Shown here piece by piece: positions 33,770 through 45,514 of a stretch of 64,000 nt of DNA (position 1 is its first letter; each line of letters opens with the position of its first letter). Source of the stretch: Coleophoma eucalyptorum. Lineage: Eukaryota; Ascomycota; Leotiomycetes; Helotiales; Dermateaceae. The DNA is taken from NCBI GenBank assembly GCA_026120035.1, contig JALRME010000055.1, positions 62,001 through 126,000 of the forward strand. Reading direction: 5' to 3'. Below the pieces are notes generated by a model. It saw nothing but the letters and a program-made list of their open reading frames with translations. It ran no database searches and was not told where the DNA came from. The position numbers were made by a program, and so were the translations under genes.

Positions 33770-35410
33770 TACGGTCGCGTCGTCACTGGTCGGAAAGAAC
33801 TAGGCTAAAAACTTTGTCCGACGATAACCAAGAATCCAGACACAAAAAACGCGTTCTTACGATAACCAGAGGGCACTCTGTGAGAATCCACGAAAAATTC
33901 AGGCTTGATTTGATCTCGTACGGAATTTTATCGCGAAATTTGGAATACGGGTCGAAGATATATACAACTTTGACGAGACCGGGTTTCTGATAGGTATTCT
34001 TGGCCAAGCATAAACTAGTCTAGCCTAGTAATCGAGAATAGGTGACGGTTATTTAGGACGTTAATTCCCAAGGCTAGGCTGTTTCGCTATTCATTATATT
34101 TAAGGGCAAATACCACCTCTCTTCCTAGTATGAAAAACAGCATTTTCCGACCGGTTGGAGGATTGCTATCTCTAAAAATGGCTAGACGACAAATGAAGTA
34201 ACTCTAGAATAGCTTAAGCACTTTGAGAAGTTCACTTGTACGAAGATAGTAGGCACTTATCGTCTCCTAGTCCGAGATAGACATAAAAGTTACTACTCGG
34301 CCGAATTTGAGGAATACTATCGGACGAATAATATTCTTACTCTCTGTATACTACCTTATTCTTCTTATCTACTTTAGCCTTTAGATATTAGATGTTTTGG
34401 GCCTTTAAAGAAGGCTTATAGTCGACAAATTGAGAATCTCGTCCGAACCCGAATTACTTATTGTAAGAATCTGCCCTACCAGCCTACTTAGTTGGATTAT
34501 CCAGTATCAAGTCACGTGACTCTATGATCAACATAAGCGAATATGACCAGAGTCGGAGGGGTTTCGGACCCAGGAAGCATATAAGGGGGACATGACGTGG
34601 AAATTGGTTTCTTTCTTCTGTTTCTTCTTATATTTTTTGTGTCCTTCGTACGAGACCTATAGAATTCAGTCAATATAAGGTTATTGTGCTCCCAAACACC
34701 TCTATCCTGCCTTTGATCAAACCTGTGTCCTTACACTTATATAAGCAAGGAATCCTATATACCTACATTTATAGAAGCATTTAAGGCTATTATAACCAAA
34801 GAAAACATCCATGGAGGTCTTAGAGGTGCTATACTTGTACCGTACGATCTAGAGGTAGTAATATCTAAGCTAGATATTATAGTATCGACTCTAACACCTG
34901 AAAATTCTCGTCTATCAATCTCTTACTCTTGGATCTCTAAAACCCTACAAACTACCAAGGACGCTAGCTCACAAACAACCCTTATTAAACAAAGGATTAT
35001 ACGATATCAGGATAGCTCTCTAACTCCTATTTTAGAGGCTATGGACCTATTTGCGAAAGGTATAGCTAAAGTTATACAAGAAGTTATACTTTTAAGAACA
35101 GAGCTTAAAAGGGCTCAAAAGGCTAATAATAAACGAAGCCGTCGTCGTAATACAAAATGAAAGTTAATTTAGGAATGAGGATCCATAGATCTATAAGCTA
35201 TCCAAGAGTTAGAGACTCAAAAGGATGTTCAAGACCAAATTGTTAAAGAAGAAGGCCAAAGTAGTAGGAATAAAAGACGGATAGAATCACATAATCGGCG
35301 CTGTGGAAGCTATGGACAGACTAGTCATAATAAACGAACCTGCCAGGCTAGTAGAGCTACTTCGTACGATTCTGATAATGTATTATAGAAGCTATTTGGA
35401 GTTCTAGTTA
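33770..35410 (+). mobile_element. Decayed Fot1/pogo element related to family A, split by a solo LTR
   Basis: Fragments match the element at 15487-17343 in order: RKIQAWF-like, KFGIRVEDIYNFDETGF (33930-33990), and the region before the third Asp. Then comes the LTR at 34462-34735. After it the match resumes at the FIEAFKAT equivalent (34767) and runs to a zinc knuckle remnant (about 35290-35345, first Cys pair degraded). Dozens of stops are present and no terminal repeats are recognisable. It is a long-dead copy. Confidence 0.8.
34462..34735 (+). repeat. Solo LTR, family 1, with CTTAT target duplication
   Basis: 274 bp beginning TGTAAGAATCTGCC and ending GTGTCCTTACA, with a 6-bp inverted terminus TGTAAG/CTTACA. 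It is flanked by the direct repeat CTTAT at 34457-34461 and 34736-34740. It interrupts the pogo relic, whose homology continues on both sides. This defines the LTR ends for the copies at 1-246 and 21852-22069. Confidence 0.9.
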
Positions 35411-35564
35411 TAAAGTTATTTGAAGTTTTATAATAGGGCGTTTGATAGGGTAGACCACTCGCTTGTACCGTACGTTATTGTAAACTTAATCAAGCTAATT
35501 CATGCTACTTAACCCGAATCCGGAGGCTAAAATCGGAGTTTTTTATACCTATGCCGCTCTCCTC
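35411..35564. other. 3' flank of pogo relic
   Basis: Degenerate sequence with no recognisable terminal repeat. Confidence 0.4.
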
Positions 35565-36047
35565 GCACGGTGTAACTCTCGGACTTATGAATTTTCCTCC
35601 CTGAGTGTCTTCAAACTTTGGACCTATATTCTTTCGTCTGACTAGGACCTTTTCTAAGTGCTCCGAAATTCGAACAAACTCTAGCGGCCGTTACTAGCAG
35701 AGGGGAACAGCTAGAACGGCGATCGACGTTATCAACGAAACGATCGATAGTATGATCAACCAATACAATCCACTCGCATATTGGGTTCCTAAGGTACAAA
35801 TAGCATGAGAATAGCGACATACCAATAAAACCCTCGTAGATTTGTAAATGAGAGACTTGGAATACTGAAATCGTAAGTTAAATTTGTCTCGCGACGGAGT
35901 GCGTCTCTTGACACAGGGATGGCCGTTAAAAACTTTTGTTGTGGTTAGTTTAACGATGACGTTGCTGGAGAAAATTTCGCGATCTCTGTGATCTCATTGG
36001 CCGTTTTTGGCATACCGGGTTTTTCGCCACGCAGGGACGGAGGTTAC
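35565..36047 (+). repeat. Dispersed repeat family C copy with two tails
   Basis: 35565-35929 matches 28985-29345 and ends in a tail (35884-35929). A second tail (36003-36047), ending CGCAGGGACGGAGGTTAC, follows about 75 bp later. The double-tail arrangement repeats that at 413-667. Confidence 0.65.
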
Positions 36048-36388
36048 TATGTAAATTAATCAATACACTTTCGCTTTATTTCAAATGCACCGGCATACTA
36101 TCAATAATTGATAGCGCGGAGTAGGAATCATTCTAGATGCTCTATTCTAATCGCATCACCATTTGAATACAATCCACCTTGCATAACACACATAATCTGC
36201 TGAATATTTATATTCGAGAGTTGTTTCGTTTGCTGCCCTCTAATACTAGTAGTGTCAAATCTTAGATACCATTTGCAACTCGATTTGATTAGTCTACGAT
36301 CTCATCCATATCGCTGAATAAGGACCTGCGTTTTGGATGATAGTAACCTCCTCTTCGCTGAGAACGCAATTACTAGTCGTCTCAAGCT

Positions 36389-38830
36389 TCATTCCCGTCT
36401 TTTCTGATACCTTGTTTCCGCCTCCTGTATAGTCTGCCTCATATTCATATCCTGGTACCTTGTTTCTGCATCCTTATAGCCTGCCTTATATTCAAATCCG
36501 ATAGTCTTCTCTTTATCTGCAGAATATTCTTTCCCAGGTATTCCCTGTTCTTGTTTCATTCTAGGCCACCTCTCTGGGCGAAATTCGTGCTCATGTAGAT
36601 GAAGACCTTTGGTAGCAACGATATTACGTATTGAATCTGCGAACGCTGGATTGGCACAGACTACACGAAATCAGCAAAAGTGTGATCTGTTATACTAGAT
36701 ACTCACCAGAAACCAAGACTCTACCCCTGCAGTTATCGTGCTGCAACTGGCTTTCTAAAGAAGCTTCAGGGCTAAGTCCGCAATATCGAGTTCGCAAAGT
36801 ATCTGTGGTACTGTGATTATCTTCATCATTTTCGTCGAGTTCAAGTTCTACATTTTGAGGCTTATTTCTAACGTATCTCGTGCATCGAAACATCTTAAAA
36901 TGGTTTAGCAACAGACTTGGGATAATTTAGATCAGAACTTACATAACCTTGTTCTGGTGGCGCTCCTTGCCAGCCGGATTTATACTTGAAAGTCGCCGCA
37001 GGATCTAGTCTTAGTCTAGAAAGCCGATCGCAGTCTTGTTGCAACAAGTCTTTTACCATCTGTTGTGCGGTATCGTTCTTCACAAAGTGCTTTTCATTTT
37101 CTGTGTCGTACCCAACAAACACGTCATCAACCTCCCAGAGGAGTGTTACGCGTTGTGTTTTAGCAGTACCAGCTTCCCTACTTTCCAGCAAATGCTTGAC
37201 AGTAGCAAGTTGTGCTCCGATCCCAATACCTGTGGCGTACAAGATAACTGTTCCATATTCTTCAACCCTGGGTGGCGATCCATAAGGTCCATCAATGTAA
37301 GCATTGAAACGGAGAGCTATTGGGGCAACAACTCCCTGAAATTTACTAGTCCACTGCTCCTGTAAGTCATTGGCATTCACTGGCCAGTCTTTGATTCTAT
37401 TAAGGAAGGTTTTAAAATTTCTTGAGATCATCGAGTTGTGTTCAATAAGCTTCTTCATTTCTGTCAAGTGTTCAGCATAAATTGGCTGGCCTTGAAGTTT
37501 GTATAAATAGTCATGGATCAGCTCTAACGTAGCGGGTTGTATGGCAAGCTCTCGGAGTTCTCTACTGAATCGCTCCTGTAAGTCATCAGCGTTGATCGGC
37601 CAGTCATTGACACTATCAAGAAAAGCTTTGAAATTTCTTGAAATTGTTGACTTGTATTCGATGAGCTTCTCAAGTTTGCTCAAGTTCTTGAGGTAGATTG
37701 GCTGACCATGGAGCTTTTTGGTATAGTCATTGAAACATTTTAGGATGGCGGCTTCTGGGGACTGTGCAGCAAGCTCTTCGAGTTTATGCGTGAATCCCGC
37801 TCTGACATCAATCAGAAGCGTGACTTCTTTTGCCTTGCCGTTCTGCGTCTTCCCCCATGATGCGATTGTGAAAGGATGCGATTCAGCAAAAGACGTGTAG
37901 CTTGCTGACGGAATCCGCAACCAAATTTGTTGTCCGGCTCCAACGCGAATAGGCCTTGTCAGTTCTATATCGACTTTGAGAAGACCGTCCCCATGAAATA
38001 TCGCGGCTTTTGCTCTCTGAAGTATGAGCATACCTGTTCTCATGCTAAACAGTAAGCAGTACATGAATGCAGTGATAATAAATAAAATTGCTGAAGGCTT
38101 TGATACGCCGATAGGTGTCAAGTGGAGGAACCCACCTACAACGATGACAACTGCGAAGAAGACATGACAGTAGCGGAATACTTCATAAAACGTTTGACGT
38201 ACAGAAGAGAACGAAGACAGTGTAAGAACAACGAGGGCCGATGCAGCCTACGCCCATGGTGCTATCAGTAATATAAACCTGAAAAGGGAACAAGCTACAA
38301 ACCGTGAAACCTGCGATACGTGGCACAGGAGATAGAATAGCTCCGCCAGTCTGGTATGGTACAAGTGCAATCACAGGGTGGATGATGCCAACAAAAAATA
38401 CTACCCTTCCCAACCACCTGTGGAAAAATGCCTGGAATTCGTAGGAGATACCGAGGCTTTCAGAGAATATACTTTGTCTCCCACTTACAATCATGATACA
38501 AAGATTAAACGCAAAGACTCGTCCAGAGCGCCAAATCAGCAAATTACGGCTCTTCAACGACAGAGCCAAGACAACGACATTGAGAATCAACACTGCTGTC
38601 GCAAGTGCAATATAAAGAGGTGTAACAACGCCAGTTCCGCGTATGTTCACTGACAATTTCCTTCCACGGATACACCCTAGCCGCAGTTTGCGAGGAATCT
38701 GGGGGTTGAATATATATCTCCGTAAAATTACCACAGATTTTGGATAGGCTCTGGACAACAAGAACGAGAGGGGATTGTAGGCAATGAATGCTCCTAGGAC
38801 GCCACAACAAGCCCAGATTGATGCATCCAT
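36389..38830 (-). CDS. Ferric-reductase / NOX-type transmembrane oxidoreductase (FRE-like)
   Basis: Four exons (38830-38303, 38247-36943, 36893-36707, 36660-36389) give 763 aa, with all phases matching. The introns have GTTTGT, GTAAGT and GTGAGT donors. The ferric-reductase membrane domain includes FHRWLGRVVFFVGIIHPV and, after the first intron, YCHVFFAVVIVVGGFLHL, supplying the paired haem-binding histidines. HPFTIAS (about residue 300) is the FAD-binding motif. TVILYATGIGIGAQL (about 509-523) is the NAD(P)H glycine motif. VLVSG followed by exon 4 forms the C-terminal NAD-binding part. Family members reduce Fe(III)/Cu(II) at the plasma membrane. Residues about 343-476 are an extra insert made of two related 60-aa units. 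The gene appears intact. Confidence 0.85.
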
Positions 38831-39332
38831 ATTATGATGCGATTATGCGGTGAATGAGCAGAGGGCTTCAAAATTCAAGGAGCGTTACTAGAATTTTATT
38901 GTCGAAATGAGAGCCTTGATTTTAGTAGCGATAATAAAGTGCGCAAAAATACAGATGATAATAATAATAGAAAAGATTCAGAAATGGCACAAATGATATA
39001 AAGATAGAAATAGGGTCTGGTCTGATGACTGGGAATTTGGAGTCCATTTGTGTTATTTTTGGAAGCAATGTTCCTTCAGGAGAGGAAAGTTGGAGTTCAG
39101 AGAAAAATTGATGGTGGGAAATCTTGTCATACAGTACGTTATTGCAATGCCGGTACTTCAATGAAAATTATGCAGTTCTTAAGTCCAAGTATAGTACTGT
39201 AGGAACTGTTTGAAAGAGAGTAGATTTATGTAATTCCGTGATCGTTGCGTTTGCCCATTGCAGCGACAACTAGGCACGTCCACAATACCCACGTCCCTCC
39301 TGTCAGGTGCTTGCTGCTTGAGCTGGTTCACT
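38831..39332. other. Intergenic
   Basis: Promoter side of the reductase gene and 3' side of the ankyrin gene. No gene is seen. Confidence 0.5.
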
Positions 39333-39881
39333 CTAGCTCTTATCTGTATCAAGCTCTCGTAGTAAACTCTGCATGCCAATCATATTTCCTTCGTTCGCAA
39401 TATCCAAGGCCGTCTTGCCCTTCGAATCCGTCGCCTGCATGTTAAAGCCTAGTCTCTGCAGCAACAGGACCACTGGTTCATCTCTTTGCTCTACTGCTAT
39501 ATGTAGCATCGTCTTTCCACTGTCATCCAACTTCGTTAGATCAGCACCGTTCCTCAAGAGCTCCTTGATCAACGGTTTCCCACCCTTGTCTAACACCAAT
39601 TTCCAGCATTTCTTGCCATCGATGATGATTTCGGCCGACTTTAAGTCCTCAACCAAGAACATTGGGACTTCTTCGTAAGCTGGTGCTTGTCGATCATCCA
39701 TGATCTCATTGGCATAGAACTCCAGTAAGCTTAAGATGAAGATATACTCGTCTAAACATTCGGAGCAGGGTATGGGTCCAATTAAATATTGTACAATTTC
39801 TGCAAGCTCGAGATAGCGTCGCCAGCAGATCGTCCGTTCTACCATGGAAATATTCCATGCTTTCATCAAAAATGAATACAT
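39333..39881 (-). CDS. Ankyrin-repeat protein
   Basis: A single-exon 182-aa ORF from ATG 39881. The first 95 residues have no recognised domain and include PCSECLDEY. Residues about 100-175 form ankyrin repeats: GKPLIKELLRNGADLTKLDD, SGKTMLHIAVEQRDEPVVLLL and KGKTALDIANEGNMIGMQSLL. It is short and ends cleanly at LDTDKS. Ankyrin repeats bind proteins, and the partner is unknown. It may be the 3' end of a longer gene, since HET and STAND proteins often end in ankyrin repeats, but nothing upstream supports that here. Confidence 0.7.
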   Translation of the reverse strand: MYSFLMKAWNISMVERTICWRRYLELAEIVQYLIGPIPCSECLDEYIFILSLLEFYANEIMDDRQAPAYEEVPMFLVEDLKSAEIIIDGKKCWKLVLDKGGKPLIKELLRNGADLTKLDDSGKTMLHIAVEQRDEPVVLLLQRLGFNMQATDSKGKTALDIANEGNMIGMQSLLRELDTDKS

Positions 39882-41074
39882 GCAGATAAAAGTGATTGTG
39901 AGAATCTCAGAAATTTGGAAGATGTAGGATGTAAAGGTAGCTGAAAGTTTCTCTCAAGGAGGTTACTGCCAGCTTTATATATATTATGTTCTCTCGATCT
40001 CCTGAGCAGTACGTCGTTAGTGTGTCAAATTTGAGAGACTGCTTGCCGCTTTTCAACCTATGATCAAATCTGTAGTCAAGCCCAGGGTCACGACATCTGG
40101 CAAATTCATGCACAAGCCCCTGAAGGCATCTAGCTCAAGTAGAGTTACAAACTATTTTCCCAGGTGCCTCTGAGATGGCTATGATCCCTGAGAAACGGAT
40201 ACAGATTAAAGTGGCTGTGAAGGTATTCGGGCAAAGGTTGACGGATGAAGGACCTTATGTAGCTTCACTTCCGTCGACAATTTGAGCTCATGGATCTAGT
40301 TTACCATTACACAGTGCTCTGTCATAAACAGTATGTTCAGCTCGACAAGGATTACATCTATAGAATATTGGGATTTGAGGTGATCTTATTTTACGGGGTG
40401 TGTTCTACCATGAAGCAGAATTGCCCCAGTTGAGAAGCACTCTGAGGGGCTCAGTACCATGCATCCGTACGAAATATCTCGAAGTATCAACGGGCTGTGC
40501 TGAGGCTCTCTCCTTTCATACGCCAACTGTTCAGGGTTAAAAGGACAAGCCGAGGATAGCCAGCCACAGCCTCGTACTTACTCCGAGACTGTTTTTAACC
40601 AACTATAAATCTGCCTTGCCATCTGTGTTTCAATGTGCCTCAATCTATACCTGGAAGCACTATCACTCCTACTCCTACTAGCCCAGGCACCACAAATGGT
40701 ATTATTATCCCAGAGAAGATAGCGCCCAGAGAGATTCAAATTTCGCACCAAGAATTCGATAATCTTGAGCAGACGACCGAAAGACCAGATCATATTCGCT
40801 TATGGCTGAACCACAGGCCTAAACACTTCTCTTGACGGAGAAGCTTTTAGTTCTTACTCCAGAATTTGCCAGACCTTGCGCTTCCTAGGCGTTGAGATCA
40901 TCGAATATAACAAAGTGAGCCTTACAACTCCTGCTCTTAAACTCGGTCTGCGAGCGGAATAAGCTGCTAGCAATATCCAGAATAAGTCTATATAAGCCCG
41001 CGTCTTCACCTCTAGATCTGTTTCTGTTTCCTATACACCTACTTGCTACCTTCTACAGTCCTGAGTTGGCGAAT
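39882..41074. other. Intergenic, no supported gene
   Basis: Short ORFs only. The one at 40635-40835 (Pro/Thr-rich start) is unconvincing. A TATA-like TCTATATAAGCCCGCG at about 40988 lies about 90 bp upstream of the 2EXR fragment and could be its promoter. Confidence 0.4.
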
Positions 41075-41278
41075 ATGGATACTTTTCCAATTATTTTTCC
41101 AAGATTTAAAGACTTCCCTTTGGAAATACAAATTATGATCTGGAAGCTTGCAGCACAAGCACGGATTCAAGACCATCCCTGGAACGTGATACATATCGCC
41201 GATAAGCTCAATAAAATTGCTCCCTTACAAGGATTTGCCATACAGTCAGACTGGCTCACACTATTTACATCGTTTTGA
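41075..41278 (+). pseudogene. 2EXR-domain protein, 5' fragment
   Basis: From ATG 41075 the frame reads MDTFPIIFPRFKDFPLEIQIMIWKLAAQARI. This carries the FPRFKDLPxEIRxxIWKLA signature of the fungal 2EXR family (F-box-like in look, function unknown). The frame stops after 67 aa, and the usual later motifs are not found in any frame up to the pogo element at 41542. It is a truncated relic. Confidence 0.65.
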
Positions 41279-41541
41279 GCTTCTTAAATACATACCATCG
41301 TCCATTATCGAAGACTGTGCCAGCTTGAAATCCTCGACCGCCAAGCGCTCTAACAGCGACTCAAAAATAATTCCAAGACTCGAAATATTTTTCGGATTCA
41401 AAGTTTATACAAAGATGATTCAAAGGGTATCATGCTAGCGATACTTGCCAGGTTTGTATGTAGGATATTCTCTGGAATCAGGATCACCCTTTGGGAAGGC
41501 TATGGAAAGAGTGATGGGTAAACTCTTTTACTAACTATATA

Positions 41542-41617
41542 ACGTATTTCCCAATCGAGTGGATCACCCAAGCGAGTTGAGTACCCCAATAGACCAAAAC
41601 ACCGATACGCGTCATAA
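41542..41617 (+). repeat. Left terminal inverted repeat of pogo element B
   Basis: 76 bp starting ACGTATTTCCCAATCGAGTG, the reverse complement of 43292-43367 except at the second base. Confidence 0.9.
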
Positions 41618-42074
41618 AATCTACATCCTACAATACTACTACCAACACAAGTCTTATCCTCTGATCAAGGGGCTCGTATTCTATTAGCTACACAGGCACT
41701 TAGATTCCATCAAATTACAAGTATTCGAGCAGCTGCTAAAGCCTACGACGCGTCTTATACTACCCTTCGTAATCGATTGAACGGAATGTCTCCTCGACGC
41801 GATACTCCATCTAATACTTCAAGGCTTACCTCTCAAGAAGAGCTAACTATTGTACGATATATCCTCGACCTAGATACGCGTGAATCTCCTCCTTGACCTC
41901 AAGCAGTTTAAGAAATGGCAGATCTACTCCTTGCCGAACGCGACGCACCTCCTGTAGGCAAGAATTGGACTTCCAACTTTATTAAACGCCGTCCAGAGAT
42001 TAAGACGAAATTTAGTCACAAATACGACTACAAGAGAGCTCTATGCGAAGATCAAGTTATTATTAGAGACTGGT

Positions 42075-42398
42075 TTAGGCTTAACGTACTGTACAAGCGA
42101 ATGTGCCATACAAGGGAATGTGCCAAAAATTCACGCTAGTACTACCTTCGTGTCTAATACACTATTTCTCTACAACCAAAGATGTTACCAATACACGAAG
42201 AAAGTAGACTGTTCTTAGCTATCCAAGATATCCAAAAAAAAAAGACCCCCTAAACGAAGCCTTCGAGCCACTGCTATGGTCTTTAAAGTAGGCCATCAAA
42301 AGCTAGGTCGACGTTTACACGATATTCCAGCCAAATCACGAAAGATGACTAGCCTAGAGGAATAAGTTCTTTTTGAAAGTATCCTTGGCCTCTGTGCC
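42075..42398 (+). mobile_element. Foreign pogo-like 5' fragment inside element B
   Basis: It carries two AATGTGCCA direct motifs near its left edge, then a new start, MLPIHEESRLFLAIQDIQ. One frameshift in an A-run follows, then VGHQKLGRRLHDIPAKSRKMTSLEE. This is the N-terminal DNA-binding region of a different pogo-type transposase. It occupies the place of the missing middle of element B. Confidence 0.65.
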
Positions 42399-43291
42399 AT
42401 TTCGAGAAGTATACAAGAGATCGTACAATTGGTGGTTATCGTCTCTTAGTCCTCGATGGCCACGAGAGCCACCATTCAGATAAATTCAAGGAGTATTGTA
42501 GAGAGAATAACATTATTACTCTCTGTATGCCTCCTCACTCTTCTCATCCACTTCAGCCACTAGTTGTTGGTTGTTTTAGCTCTCTTAAGAAGGCGTACGG
42601 TCGTCAAATCGAGGAAATGATGCGAGCTCATGTAATCCACATTACGAAGGACGACTTCTTTCCAGCCTTTCGAGCTGCACATCTTTCTTCAATGCCAAAG
42701 TAATGTTCTCGGGGGGTTCAGAGGTGTAGGACTTTATCCTTTCGATCCTGAAAAGGTTATATCTACCCTAGATCTTAAGTTACGAACACCAATACCTAGA
42801 AATCCGCGAAATACTACCCCTCAACCTTGGATCTCTCAGACACCTAGTCACCCAATAGAGGCATTATCACAGGCAATCTTGATTAAAAATCAAGTTGCCC
42901 AGCATCAGAATAGCTCTCCAACTCCGATTAATGAAGCATTTGACCAGCTTGTTAAAGGAGCTCAAATTATGATTCACTCGGCTACACTACTTAGAGCTGA
43001 AGTTAAGGCTTTACAAGAGGCAAATCAAGCTAAAAAGAGAAGAGAAAGAAAGCGAAAGAGGCGTATATACCAAGGTGGAAGTCTTACGGTCGAGGAAGGC
43101 CAGGAACTAGTACAAAATGCTCAAAATCAAGGAAATAGAGATATATAAGCCGAGGGCTCAAAGTGTCGACAGCGACGATGTGGCTTATGTAATCAGACTG
43201 GGCATAATGCTCGTACATATAAATAACACCAAGAGTCAATTAGTATAGAATAGTTACGATTTTTTGGTAGTAGAATTACAAAATGTAGGTG

Positions 43292-43367
43292 TTATGACGC
43301 GTATCGGTGTTTTGGTCTATTGGGGTACTCAACTCGCTTGGGTGATCCACTCGATTGGGAAATACTT
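43292..43367 (-). repeat. Right terminal inverted repeat of pogo element B
   Basis: 76 bp, followed by TA at 43368-43369. Confidence 0.9.
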
Positions 43368-43369
43368 TA

Positions 43370-45514
43370 GATAGAATATTTATACAAGATCCAGCAATTT
43401 TTGGTTATGAGGAGTTTATAGATTGAGCTCATTGTTGGAGGATGGATTACGAAAGCTTTGTTTGCGTTACTAAAATGGCGAGAGAAGAGTTGGTTTTAGC
43501 TAAAGGAGAGAAACTCTGGCGATACAATCCGGTGGGTATGGCTTTTGTGTCAGAAAATCATCTCATAGGTCCTTCGACGAAGTGATTAAATACAACAAAT
43601 TCAGCTAGTATATAAGATAATAAATCTATATAAATCCAAAGCTGATCCAACCACACTGAACTACCCTACGGACTGAATGACCGAAATACTCACACTCTGC
43701 ACTTATACTTGGGTTGGCCATAAGCTGAAATTCAGATGTAATACTTAATCCATCTGTCTTCTATGTGAGGCTAGGGCTTGAGGGGTGACTTTTTTGCGCA
43801 TGGCTTGGGGATGGGGAGGAAGATGTCGGCCCCTTAATGGAATTATTAAGTTCTCACCTCCAAGGATAGCTTTTCAGCTTGCTTCTGCATGTAGGAGCTA
43901 AAGAACTGTACGGCGCATATCCCTTCTTTCGTTGCGCACTGCATCCTTAATTGGAAGGTGAATGGCCACGGAGGTTCGATCTCTCGGGGCCAGAGTGCCT
44001 GGCTGAAGAATTATCCGCATATGCTGCAGTTAATCCTCGATTATTATGGGGCTAAATAGCACTATTATCAGGTGCAAGTGAAGTCTTTATTTTGAAGACT
44101 CTTTCATGACTTCAGCTGATACAAGCTTTCCTATTAATAAATATAGAAGTGGGGAAAGGAGAAAGATCCAGGGAGAAAGATTCGAGACCTCGGTGAAAAG
44201 TAGATGCCCCCTGGACAATATAATAATAGTATAAGAAGCAACAATTCCCACTGCAACACTTCTTTTATAATCTTCTAACTTCCTTATCTCCCCCTTCCCG
44301 ACTTTTATTCTCTCGATCCACGCAATTGAAAGTCCATAAGCATTATGGCCTCACTTACTACTGAGGAATTCGACCTCTACGCTGAGCTAGTATGTTAATT
44401 ATATACGCAATATTAGCCTATCTGAGTTGAAATGTTATTAGAGTTCTCTATCTTACCTTGGTCAGAGCGTACATGTCAGGCAACTACAAGGTCTATACAT
44501 ATCTCACCTACAACGACTGACAGATTTAGCATTGAGAGCGATGTTTGGAGAATGCTAGAAATAAAACCCCCGACAGTAAATAGTGAGCGCCTTGGCTTTC
44601 TACTTCTTATGGCTGACGGTATCGTGGGCAAATAGTCCTTCAACGCTAATGGCTCAGAAGCTATTTCGTATTCGTAGACAATTGATGTATTGTACAACCA
44701 ATTTGATATTCAAGAGGTCAAGCCGAGCGTGAAGTATCCATTAGGTTGTTTTCTGAAAATTCCTGGTCTTTCTTTGTTCAAACCGACTAGGGGACTGTAA
44801 GAGCTTCCCTTGCGGTCACTAGCTCTTACCTCCTATCCTGCCAATCAATTCCACCGCCTCCCACTTGACTACACTTAAACAAGGCCGTAACTTCACTTCC
44901 AGCCAAAAACCACTTAACCCAAAACTACAAGTCGCCCCTGGCACAAGTCATCCAATCCCACCACCTGCCAACGAAGCAAGATGAGGTCTGGCCAAAGAAC
45001 CGTCGAGCAAAAGTACCACCTAGTCCTGATGTAAAATCTATTTGTCCACTCCCCCGGCACTATCAGAACAGAATAGTGGCCTTTCTACTGCTGCCGTCAC
45101 TTTGGATCGGTTTGAGGGTCGTTCTCAGGTTGACGCAGCCTCTTTGTGGATTGCTTTGAGTGTTGTTCTTAAATATTTGCAACATCTCTCCCGACTTCGC
45201 GTTGCATCTTCTTTGAGGGTCACAATAAGTTTCCATCGTCTGTGGTTCCGTTCTTTAACCCCAGAGAAATGCACATTTCACTGCTGCACAAACAGTCCTT
45301 TTCTCTTCCCTTCCAAAAGTCCCGACCATAGTCAGTAAGCAACCAGTCTCCTGAGTAAATAACTCGTGCAGCCACAGCAACCATTCTCCTCTTAAAACAC
45401 ACCGTCTTTTCGGTAAACGCCACATTAGCATTTTGGCAACTGTGGTGTTGATTTTCCCCCAGTCGTTCGATATATCGCGACAGTAGATAGCGCCTATCTT
45501 CCCCAGTTCCCGAT
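43370..45514. other. Intergenic, no supported gene
   Basis: A possible gene start MASLTTEEFDLYAEL at 44344, followed by GTATGT, has no convincing continuation. ORFs at 44432-44635 and 45042-45338 lack domain patterns. Confidence 0.45.

Larger units (their letters stand above)
41542..43367 (+). mobile_element. Fot1/pogo-type transposon, family B, internally rearranged
   Basis: The 1826-bp element has 76-bp terminal inverted repeats (41542-41617, 43292-43367) with one mismatch at the second base. Both ends are bordered by TA, the expected duplication. The transposase starts SSDQGARILLATQALRFHQ and has WTSNFIKRRPEI and DWFRLNV. It then jumps to HFEKYTRDRTIGGYRLLVLDGHESH (second Asp), a PLQPLVVGCFSSLK third motif with the Asp altered, and a degraded zinc knuckle. 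The segment containing the first catalytic Asp is missing and replaced by about 320 bp of other sequence. Not functional. Confidence 0.9.

Noticed and set aside
43965..44000. GAGGTTCGATCTCTC as a tRNA T-arm
   Set aside because: No matching acceptor or anticodon arm lies within 80 bp.
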